Source of the DNA: Myxococcales bacterium | Lineage (GTDB): Bacteria > Myxococcota > Bradymonadia > UBA7976 > UBA1532 | Assembly (NCBI GenBank): GCA_020430675.1 | Contig: JAGQJJ010000058.1 | Span: 1 to 11,509, forward strand | Direction of reading: 5' to 3' | DNA length: 11,509 nt | In this document: in pieces, positions 1-6,133 of the stretch | Numbering within the stretch: the stretch's first letter is position 1 | Layout: each line of letters starts with the position of its first letter | Made by a program: the position numbers and the translations under genes | The notes under the pieces: generated by a model | The model's database searches: none | Seen by the model: the letters and a program-made list of their open reading frames with translations, nothing else | What the model was told of the DNA's origin: nothing

Positions 1-510
<510 letters not shown>

Positions 511-578
511 ATTCTCTCCCGGACGAATCCGTTCTGCTGATGCTTGCTGTCCGCTGGGGTTGCCCCCCGGGCGGCGTC

Positions 579-606
579 ACCCTAATCACTCGCCCGAGCG
601 TGTCAA
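579..606 (-). promoter_or_regulatory. Probable sigma-70-type promoter of groES-groEL
   Basis: Read on the minus strand, a perfect -35 box TTGACA (606-601) is followed by a 16-nt spacer and TAGGGT (584-579). TAGGGT matches the -10 consensus at positions 1, 2 and 6. An A/T-rich stretch at about 620-640, including a run of six A, lies just upstream of the -35 box and could act as an UP-like element. The same TAGGGT -10 occurs in the candidate lexA promoter of this window, which supports both. No canonical CIRCE repeat lies between this promoter and groES. Confidence 0.6.
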
Positions 607-682
607 TGCGTGAACCGGGAGTTTTTTGTCGAAATTTGCAAGTCACCGTTCTGATGGGTGAATTGATCCGCATTCAGCAGAG

Positions 683-711
683 CGTTCGGTCGAGTGCCAG
701 CACTCGAAACG
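683..711. promoter_or_regulatory. 18-bp perfect palindrome with outer arms, between lexA and groES
   Basis: TCGAGTGC-CA-GCACTCGA (690-707) is a perfect inverted repeat. CGTT (683-686) and AACG (708-711) extend it, with a 3-nt asymmetry. It lies about 85-105 bp upstream of the groE -35 box and about 60 bp beyond the lexA stop. The arms contain GAGTGC/GCACTC, the core of the CIRCE heat-shock operator half-sites, but back to back instead of facing each other across 9 nt. A U-tract does not follow in either direction, so it is not a typical intrinsic terminator. An operator or a transcript-end hairpin for lexA are both possible. Confidence 0.4.
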
Positions 712-769
712 CCGATCTGCCAGCCGCATGACGCCCGCGGCGGCGCGGCAGGGGGCTTGCCCGGGGCGA

Positions 770-1438
770 TCAGACGCGCCGATACACCCCGACCACGCGG
801 CCGATGATCATCGTCTCGCGGAAGTCTCGCCGGTGCACGAAGATGGGGTCGAGGCGGGCGTTGGCCGGCTGGAACCGGATTCGATCGCCTTCGGGGTAGT
901 AGCGCTTGCAGGTGGCTTCGTCGTCGATGAGCGCGATGACGATGTCGCCGGCATGGGCGGTGGGCGTCTTCTTCACGAAGACGTAGTCGCCGTCGAAGAT
1001 GCCGTCTTCGATCATCGAGTCGCCGACGATGCGCAGCGCAAAGACCTGGCGGTGGCCGCCGAGCAGCACCCGGTCGACGCGCACCGTGTCTTCAGCCTGC
1101 TCGACCGCCAGCAGCGGTTCGCCGGCGGCGACGCGGCCGAGCAGCGGCACCTCGACGATGTCGGGGCCGTCGTACAGGTCATCGGGCAGGTCGACGTCTG
1201 CCACCGCCGCGCCGGCCGGTGAGATCGGGTGCGTCGGGCGCATCGCGCGGCTCTTGAGGTCGTCGCGCCGCAGGTAACCCTTGCGTTCGAGCGCCTTGAG
1301 GTGGTCATTGACCCCATTGGTCGAGCGGATGCCCATCTGCCGCCCGATCTCGCGGATGGTGGGCGGGTAGCCCCGCTCATCGATCGAGGCGGTGATGAAG
1401 TCGAGGATCTCGCGCTGTCGCGTCGTCAGGCCTTTCAT
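770..1438 (-). CDS. lexA: LexA repressor (SOS regulator, S24 autoprotease)
   Basis: This 222-residue protein is full length for LexA. The N-terminal winged helix-turn-helix (about 1-65) includes [26 protein letters not shown]. The C-terminal autoprotease has the self-cleavage pair Ala105-Gly106 (RVAAGEP), nucleophile Ser141 (GDSMIEDG) and general-base Lys178 (EATCKRY). It represses DNA-damage genes and is cleaved when RecA filaments form. GAGG at 1447-1450 lies 8 nt before the ATG (1436-1438). Two LexA-box-like sites lie in its upstream region, one inside the likely promoter, so autoregulation is expected. It is read in the same direction as groES, 259 bp upstream of it, but groES appears to have a separate promoter. 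Confidence 0.97.
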   Translation of the reverse strand: MKGLTTRQREILDFITASIDERGYPPTIREIGRQMGIRSTNGVNDHLKALERKGYLRRDDLKSRAMRPTHPISPAGAAVADVDLPDDLYDGPDIVEVPLLGRVAAGEPLLAVEQAEDTVRVDRVLLGGHRQVFALRIVGDSMIEDGIFDGDYVFVKKTPTAHAGDIVIALIDDEATCKRYYPEGDRIRFQPANARLDPIFVHRRDFRETMIIGRVVGVYRRV

Positions 1439-1452
1439 CGATATCGCCTCAT

Positions 1453-1469
1453 ACTGAACGAACAGTCAT
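1453..1469 (-). promoter_or_regulatory. Second LexA-box-like site in the lexA leader
   Basis: On the minus strand this ends in GTTCGTTCAGT. It shares ACTGAACGAA (plus-strand reading) with the better site at 1485-1501. Compared with the Myxococcus xanthus LexA motif as I recall it (CTRHAMRYBYGTTCAGS), it fits at 12 of 17 positions. It lies between the likely lexA transcription start and the ribosome-binding site. It may be a weaker second operator or simply a partial duplicate of the first. Confidence 0.4.
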
Positions 1470-1479
1470 GTACGCCCGA

Positions 1480-1509
1480 ACCCTACTGAACGAAAGAACA
1501 GAGCGTCAA
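1480..1509 (-). promoter_or_regulatory. Probable lexA promoter
   Basis: On the minus strand TTGACG (1509-1504) is followed by an 18-nt spacer and TAGGGT (1485-1480), the same -10 hexamer as the groE candidate promoter. Transcription would begin near 1473, giving a leader of about 35 nt. The spacer is almost entirely occupied by the LexA-box-like sequence 1485-1501, the expected geometry for repression by blocking RNA polymerase. Confidence 0.6.
1485..1501 (-). promoter_or_regulatory. LexA box (SOS operator) overlapping the lexA promoter
   Basis: On the minus strand the site reads CTGTTCTTTCGTTCAGT. Against the Myxococcus xanthus LexA motif as recalled (CTRHAMRYBYGTTCAGS) it fits at 14 of 17 positions, including the whole GTTCAG half. 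It sits between the -35 and -10 boxes of the likely lexA promoter, in the space shared with the divergent Maf-YggS gene. It may therefore also affect that gene, although I could not find a convincing plus-strand promoter here. Confidence 0.6.
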
Positions 1510-1544
1510 CCCCAAAACAAAGGTCATGCACGTTTGTTTGGCGC

Positions 1545-1550
1545 GGGAGG
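1545..1550 (+). promoter_or_regulatory. Ribosome-binding site that decides the Maf-YggS start
   Basis: GGGAGG ends 5 nt before ATG 1556. The alternative ATG at 1526 has only AAGG very close to it and would add ten residues that Maf proteins lack. Confidence 0.7.
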
Positions 1551-1555
1551 CCGCG

Positions 1556-2821
1556 ATGGATGAGCCGATTCGCGAATTTGTGCTCGCCTCGGGCTCGCCG
1601 CGGCGACGGGCGCTGCTGGCGGGGGCCGGGCTGCGGCCGCCGGTGGTGCCGGTCGATATCGATGAGTCACCGCGCGCGGGCGAGGCGCCCGAGGCGCTGG
1701 CTGCGCGGCTGGCCGAGGGCAAGGCGCGCGCGGGGGCGAAGGCGAGCGATGGGCGGCTGGCGCTCGGCGCCGATACGGTGGTCGCGCTCGGCGACGCCTC
1801 GCTGGGCAAGCCGGCCGACGCGGAGGAAGCGGCCGAGATGCTGACACGGCTCTCGGGGCGCGTGCATCGGGTGGTGACGGCGTGGGCGTTGGCCGATGGC
1901 GCGGGTCTGCAGGCGGCGGGCGCGGCGACGACGGCGGTGCGCTTCGGCGATCTGTCGCCGGCCGACATCGCCGAGTACGCGGCGAGCGGCGAGCCGCTCG
2001 ACAAGGCGGGGGGCTATGGCATCCAGGGTCTGGGCGGGCGGCTGGTGGCCGATTTTGAGGGCGATTACGCCAATATCGTGGGCCTGCCGCTCTCGGCGGT
2101 GCTCGACGCGCTGACGAGCTTCGGCGCGGCGCCGCGGCCCGCGTCGGCGGTTGCGACGCGGGCGCGGGTGCTGCGCGGGCGCATCGCGGCGGCCTGCGGC
2201 GCGACCGGGCGCGATCCGGCGTCGGTGGTGCTCATCGGGGCGAGCAAGAAGCAGCCGATCGAGGCATTGCTGGCGGCGGTCGAGGCCGGGGTGCCCGATC
2301 TGGGCGAGAATTACGTGCAGGAGTGGCAAGGCAAGGTCGACGCGCTGGGCGACGCCCCCATCTGGCACTTCATCGGGCATTTGCAGCGCAACAAGGCGAA
2401 GCACCTGGCGCCGCGCATCGACGCGGTGCACGGCATCACCGACGCGCGCACCGCCGAGGCGCTGGGCCGAAGGGCGCTGGCCCTGGGGCGTATCGTGCCG
2501 GTGTTGCTGGAGGTCGATCTGGCGGGCGAAGCGAGCAAGAGCGGCCTGCCCGCGGATGATGTGCCACGCCTGCTGGCCGAGACCGCAAGCCTCGAAGGCG
2601 TGCAGGTGCAGGGGTTGATGACCGTGCCGCCCGACGCCGGGCTGGCCGACGCGCGCCGCCATTTTGCCGCGCTGCGCCGGCTGCGCGACGCGCTGGCCAC
2701 CGCCGAGCGACCGTTGCCGTGGCTGTCGATGGGCATGTCGGGCGACTTCGACGCCGCCATCGCCGAGGGCGCGACGCATGTGCGCGTGGGCACCGCGCTG
2801 TTCGGACCGCGACCGGGCTGA
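1556..2821 (+). CDS. Maf-YggS fusion: nucleotide pyrophosphatase joined to PLP homeostasis protein
   Basis: Two full-length domains lie in one 421-residue frame. Residues about 7-190 are a Maf/HAM1-like house-cleaning nucleoside triphosphate pyrophosphatase: LASGSPRRRALL at the start, the acidic GADTVV, LDKAGGYGIQG and DFEGDYANIVGLPL. The YGIQG form resembles the YhdE branch (dTTP/UTP) more than YceF. Residues about 194-421 are a YggS/PROSC-type pyridoxal-phosphate-binding protein: GASKKQP with probable PLP lysine K231, GENYVQE, WHFIGHLQRNK, LAGEASKSG, SMGMSGDFD and GTALFG. The usual lengths are about 200 and 230 residues, so neither part is truncated and there is no stop between them. An upstream ATG at 1526 is open, but the one at 1556 has GGGAGG five nt before it and gives a normal Maf start. 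It is the first gene of the plus-strand operon and diverges from lexA. Confidence 0.93.
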   Translation: MDEPIREFVLASGSPRRRALLAGAGLRPPVVPVDIDESPRAGEAPEALAARLAEGKARAGAKASDGRLALGADTVVALGDASLGKPADAEEAAEMLTRLSGRVHRVVTAWALADGAGLQAAGAATTAVRFGDLSPADIAEYAASGEPLDKAGGYGIQGLGGRLVADFEGDYANIVGLPLSAVLDALTSFGAAPRPASAVATRARVLRGRIAAACGATGRDPASVVLIGASKKQPIEALLAAVEAGVPDLGENYVQEWQGKVDALGDAPIWHFIGHLQRNKAKHLAPRIDAVHGITDARTAEALGRRALALGRIVPVLLEVDLAGEASKSGLPADDVPRLLAETASLEGVQVQGLMTVPPDAGLADARRHFAALRRLRDALATAERPLPWLSMGMSGDFDAAIAEGATHVRVGTALFGPRPG

Positions 2822-2865
2822 CCGTGCGCGTTGTTCGGCCGCGCCGCGTGTGCTGAAATGCCAAC

Positions 2866-4065
2866 ATGCTGACATCTCGTGTCCAGTTGGGCCTCGATGT
2901 GCTCGTCGCCGAGGGCTTCGCGCGATTGAAAGGCCGGCGCGTGGGCCTGCTGTGCCACGCGGCGAGCTGCGGCAGCGATCTGCGCCATATCACCCAGGCC
3001 TGTCGCGACGCGGGCGTGAACGTGGTGCGCTGCTTTGGGCCCGAGCACGGCATCTGGGCCGACGCGCAGGACATGATCGCCGTCGATGACAATACGGCGC
3101 GCGAGCCGGTGACCGGAGCGCCGGTGCGCAGCCTGTATGGCGCCGACGAAGACAGCCTGGCGCCGCGGATCGAAGATCTGGCTGACCTCGACGTGCTGGT
3201 GATCGACCTGCAGGACGTGGGGGCGCGCTATTACACCTACATCTACACGGCGGCGCTGGCGGCGCGGGTGGCGGCCAAGGCGGGCGTGCCGGTGATGGTG
3301 CTCGACCGCCCCAATCCGCTCGGCGGCGAGCGCGTCGAGGGCGGGCTGACCGGCGCCGATCATCTGAGCTTCGTGGGCCTCTGGCCGCTGCCGGTGCGGC
3401 ACGGGCTGACCATCGGCGAGGTGGTGACGCTGCTCAACGCGCGCGAGGGCTTCGGGGCGCAGATCGAGGTGGTCGAGATGCGCGGCTGGCGGCGCGCGAT
3501 GTACCACGAGGCGACCGGCGTGCCTTGGGTGCAACCCTCGCCGAACATGCCGACCGTCGAGACCGCGGTGGTCTACCCCGGCATGTGCCTGATCGAAGGC
3601 ACCACCATGAGCGAGGGGCGCGGCACGACGCGGCCGTTTGAGCTGATCGGCGCCGATTTTGTCGATCCGTTTGCGCTGGCTGAAGAGATGACGGCGACGC
3701 CGGTGGCGGGCATCGTCTTTCGGCCCACCTATTTTCGGCCGACGTTCCACAAGTTTGGTGGGCGCTCGATCGGCGGCGTGGCGCTGCATGTGACCGATCG
3801 GGACGCTTTTGATCCACTGCGCGCCGCGTTGCACTTTCTCGCCGCGGTGCGCCGCCTGCATGGGGCGCGGCTCGAGTGGCGGACGGCGGTCTACGAGTTT
3901 GTCGGCGACCGGCTGGCGATCGACCTGCTCTTCGGCGGGCCGGCGGCGCGCGCGCTGATCGAAGCGCAGGCGAGCACCGCCGAGGTGGACGCCCTTTGGG
4001 CCGCGTGGCAGAAAGAAGCGGCGGCTTTCACCGAGGCCCGGCGGCCGTTCTTGAGGTACGCATGA
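2866..4065 (+). CDS. DUF1343 protein, NamZ-type exo-N-acetylmuramidase family (GH171), no signal peptide
   Basis: This 399-residue protein is homologous over its full length to the DUF1343 family, whose Bacillus subtilis member YbbC/NamZ removes terminal MurNAc from peptidoglycan fragments. Visible family motifs are LDVLVAEGFARLKG (10-23), FGPEHGIW (57-64), DLQDVGARYYTYIY (114-127), DRPNPLGG (147-154), PSPNMPT (224-230) and EGTTMSEGRGTTRPFE (244-259). The Glu of FGPEHG is a likely catalytic residue by family knowledge. Secreted members carry a signal peptide, but this one begins directly with the domain. An in-frame TGA at 2854-2856, three codons before the ATG, rules out a longer N-terminus, so a cytoplasmic location is inferred. 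No good Shine-Dalgarno sequence precedes it. It follows Maf-YggS by 44 nt and overlaps the next gene by ATGA. Substrate specificity is inferred from family only. Confidence 0.87.
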   Translation: MLTSRVQLGLDVLVAEGFARLKGRRVGLLCHAASCGSDLRHITQACRDAGVNVVRCFGPEHGIWADAQDMIAVDDNTAREPVTGAPVRSLYGADEDSLAPRIEDLADLDVLVIDLQDVGARYYTYIYTAALAARVAAKAGVPVMVLDRPNPLGGERVEGGLTGADHLSFVGLWPLPVRHGLTIGEVVTLLNAREGFGAQIEVVEMRGWRRAMYHEATGVPWVQPSPNMPTVETAVVYPGMCLIEGTTMSEGRGTTRPFELIGADFVDPFALAEEMTATPVAGIVFRPTYFRPTFHKFGGRSIGGVALHVTDRDAFDPLRAALHFLAAVRRLHGARLEWRTAVYEFVGDRLAIDLLFGGPAARALIEAQASTAEVDALWAAWQKEAAAFTEARRPFLRYA

Positions 4066-4643
4066 AGATCGCCTTCGTGGCCAATACCGGCGGCAACCTG
4101 CCGCTGCTCGAGACGGTGATGGCGATGCTGGTCGAGCGCCATGAGGTCGACCATATCGTGGCCGTCGACGGGGCGGCGCGCGATGTGGAGGCGGTGCTGC
4201 GCAGTCGGCGCATGCGGTTCCCCATCGAGGTGCCCTGGGCCGACAAGCGCTACCCCGACTTCGTGCTGGCCTCGGTGCTCTCGGGCGTGATCGAGACGCC
4301 GCAAGCCGAGGTGGATCGCACGCAGATGATGGAGACCGCGCTGCGCTCGCCCGCGGGCGAAGGCGGCTCGATCGAGCTGGCCGGCCGCCACCTGGGCGTG
4401 CAGACAGCCGGGCGCGAGCCGATCGATCCGGTGGTGGTGGTGGCCGGCAACGGGCGGCACGGCGTCGAGCGCGCGCCGGACAAGGTGCGCATCTGTCCGG
4501 GTCATCTGCGCGAGCCGCTCTGGCAGGGCGAACCCGCTTCGTGCGCGCTGGTGGCGCTGGCCGAAGGGGCGCTGTACGTCGGTTTTCTCAACGCTTACGG
4601 CGACTTGCTCGAAGAGGCGGAGCCCATCGAGTCGACGGGCTGA
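4062..4643 (+). CDS. Metallophosphoesterase-like protein lacking metal ligands (probable pseudoenzyme)
   Basis: This 193-residue protein starts at the ATG inside the ATGA overlap with the DUF1343 gene; the frame is open further upstream but only as an overlap. Its order of elements follows the small YfcE-type calcineurin-like phosphoesterases. The start FVANTGGNLPLLETVM corresponds to the usual SDxHGNLxALExV. HIVAVDGAARD corresponds to the GDxxGYG strand. VVVVAGNGRHG (124-134) stands where GHTH occurs, and ICPGHLREP...PASCALVAL where NPGSxGxPR...ASYALLxL occurs. The metal-binding D and H of motif I are N8 and G10. The GD, GNHD and GHTH motifs are also not recognisable. Hydrolase activity is therefore unlikely; a binding or regulatory role is possible. 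The family assignment rests on pattern similarity and should be tested with a structure prediction. Confidence 0.6.
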   Translation: MKIAFVANTGGNLPLLETVMAMLVERHEVDHIVAVDGAARDVEAVLRSRRMRFPIEVPWADKRYPDFVLASVLSGVIETPQAEVDRTQMMETALRSPAGEGGSIELAGRHLGVQTAGREPIDPVVVVAGNGRHGVERAPDKVRICPGHLREPLWQGEPASCALVALAEGALYVGFLNAYGDLLEEAEPIESTG

Positions 4644-4650
4644 GCGCGCC

Positions 4651-6081
4651 ATGGCCCGCATCGCGCTCTATGGGGGGGCGTTCGACCCGCCGCATCTGGC
4701 TCATCTCTTCACCGTGGTCTACCTGCTGGGGCGCGCCGACGTCGACGCGGTGTGGCTGGTGCCGACGGCCGATCACGTCTTCGGCAAGCGCATGGCGCCG
4801 TTTGCCGCGCGCGAGGCCATGTTGCGGACCATGCTCGACGCGGCGGGCATCGCGGGGCAGGTGACGATCTGCCCGATCGAGACCGAGCGCAGCGGGCCTT
4901 CGCGCACCTTCGACACCCTCACGCTGCTCGCCGAGCGGCACCCCGAGCACCGCTTCTGTTGGGTGCTGGGCGCCGACAACCTGACCGAGTCGCATCGTTG
5001 GTACCGCTTCGATGATCTGGTCGCGCGCTGGCCGCTGATCGTGCTGGGCCGGCCGGGGCACGAAGCCTCGCTGGCGGCGCGGGCGGGCGAGCCGTGGTGC
5101 CACCCGGGCCCGCCGATGCCCGATGTGTCGTCGACGGCCATTCGCGCAGCGCTGCGAGGCGAGGGCGACGCGGCGGCGCTGCGCTGGCTGCCCGACGCGA
5201 TTCTGGCCCAGGCGAAGGCGTTGTATGGCCAGGCCGAGGCGCTCGAAGCCGCGCCGGGGCCGGTTTATGTGCTGGGCGCCGGGCGCGCCGGGCGGGCCTT
5301 GTTTGCCGGGCTGCGGGCGGCGGGCGTGGCCGTGCGGCTTTGGAACCGCAGCCCTGGGCCCGCGCTGGACGCGGCGGGCGACTTGCCGGCTGATCTGCAC
5401 GCGGCGCCGATCTGGCTGCTCTGCGTGCATGACGAGGTGCTCTCGGCGCTGGCCGAGCGGCTGGCGACCGAGGCGCCGGTGGGTCCGAAGACGATCGCGC
5501 TGCACACCGCCGGCCGGCTGGGCGGCGCCGAGGTGCTCGGCGCCCTGGCCGCTCGTGGCGCGGCGGTGGGCTCGCTGCACCCGCTGCAATCGCTGCGCGG
5601 CACGCCCGAACCGTTGCAGGGTTGCTTCTGCGGCGTCGAGGGCGATCCGCCGGCGGCCGAGGCGGCGACAGCGCTGGTCAAGGCTTTCGGCGGCCGCCCG
5701 GTGCGCCTGCCGCCGGGCGAGAAGGCGGCGTGGCACGCGGCGGCGGTGCTCTCGGCGAACTTCGTGACCACCCTCAACGCGGGCGGCGTGGCGCTGCTCG
5801 ACGCGCTCGGCGTCGATGAGCCCACCGCGCGTGCGCTGCTTTTGCCTTTGCTGCGCGGCACGGTCGAGCATCTCGCGGCGGCGCCGGCGGCCCAGGCGTT
5901 GACCGGGCCGTTTGCGCGGGGTGATCTGGCCGCGGTCGCCGCCCATGTCCCAGCGCTGGCCCGCCACGCGCCCGAGTACGCCGAGGCCTACCGCGCGCTG
6001 GCCCGCGCGACGGCGCAAATGCTCGGCTGGTCGGCCGACCGGCGGGCTGCGCTGGAACACGCGCTTCAATCGCGCGGTTGA
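4651..6081 (+). CDS. nadD: NadD-DUF2520 fusion: nicotinate-nucleotide adenylyltransferase with Rossmann/DUF2520 domain
   Basis: This 476-residue protein has two parts. Residues 1 to about 195 are NadD, which makes deamido-NAD from nicotinate mononucleotide and ATP. The nucleotidyltransferase motif GGAFDPPHLAH (8-18, HxAH variant of HxGH), VLGADNLTESHRWYRF (105-120) and SSTAIRAAL (160-168) are all present. Residues from about 203 to the end match the Rossmann-like plus DUF2520 proteins, putative NADP-dependent oxidoreductases often found near pantothenate/CoA genes. Here the motifs are VLGAGRAGRAL (GxGxxG at 209-214), ALHTAGRLGG (283-292), SLHPLQSLRG (308-317), WHAAAVLSANF (361-371) and ALTGPFARGD (416-425). 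Single-domain NadD is about 190-220 residues, so neither half looks truncated. It starts 7 nt after the phosphoesterase-like gene and ends the operon. The biological link between the two domains is unknown. Confidence 0.92.
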   Translation: MARIALYGGAFDPPHLAHLFTVVYLLGRADVDAVWLVPTADHVFGKRMAPFAAREAMLRTMLDAAGIAGQVTICPIETERSGPSRTFDTLTLLAERHPEHRFCWVLGADNLTESHRWYRFDDLVARWPLIVLGRPGHEASLAARAGEPWCHPGPPMPDVSSTAIRAALRGEGDAAALRWLPDAILAQAKALYGQAEALEAAPGPVYVLGAGRAGRALFAGLRAAGVAVRLWNRSPGPALDAAGDLPADLHAAPIWLLCVHDEVLSALAERLATEAPVGPKTIALHTAGRLGGAEVLGALAARGAAVGSLHPLQSLRGTPEPLQGCFCGVEGDPPAAEAATALVKAFGGRPVRLPPGEKAAWHAAAVLSANFVTTLNAGGVALLDALGVDEPTARALLLPLLRGTVEHLAAAPAAQALTGPFARGDLAAVAAHVPALARHAPEYAEAYRALARATAQMLGWSADRRAALEHALQSRG

Positions 6082-6106
6082 CGCCCAGGCTCGACGGGGC
6101 TATGCA
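6078..6106 (+). promoter_or_regulatory. Possible promoter of the M16 peptidase gene pair
   Basis: TTGACG (6078-6083), 17-nt spacer, TATGCA (6101-6106). The -35 box overlaps the stop codon of the NadD-DUF2520 gene. The -10 box matches the consensus only at its first three bases. The position fits a start near 6113, just before the strong GGAGGT at 6125-6130. Confidence 0.35.
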
Positions 6107-6124
6107 CCGTCGGTCGCCCACCCT

Positions 6125-6130
6125 GGAGGT
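6125..6130 (+). promoter_or_regulatory. Ribosome-binding site that decides the GTG start of the first M16 gene
   Basis: GGAGGT lies 3 nt before GTG 6134. The frame is open far upstream, but only this start gives a signal peptide at the N-terminus. Confidence 0.7.
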
Positions 6131-6133
6131 GTC

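Noticed and set aside
674..700. Canonical CIRCE element upstream of groES
   Set aside because: The second half matches only 5 of 9 positions. It is kept as a remark in the palindrome finding but not as an annotated CIRCE.
741..769. GC-rich inverted sequence just after the lexA stop as a terminator
   Set aside because: The complementary arms (GGGC/GCCC) are separated by only two bases and no T-run follows.
1526..1555. Upstream ATG extending Maf-YggS by ten residues
   Set aside because: It has a weak ribosome-binding site and a non-homologous extension. ATG 1556 has GGGAGG at good spacing.
3876..4061. N-terminal extension of the phosphoesterase-like frame inside the DUF1343 gene
   Set aside because: The start at 4062 gives a normal domain start and an ATGA coupling. 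The extension is Arg/Gly-rich shadow sequence.
4588..6069. Long minus-strand open frame of 493 codons opposite the NadD-DUF2520 gene
   Set aside because: It is rich in Arg, Gln and His with no recognisable motif. It is the typical antisense shadow of a GC-rich gene, and the plus strand has clear NadD and DUF2520 motifs.
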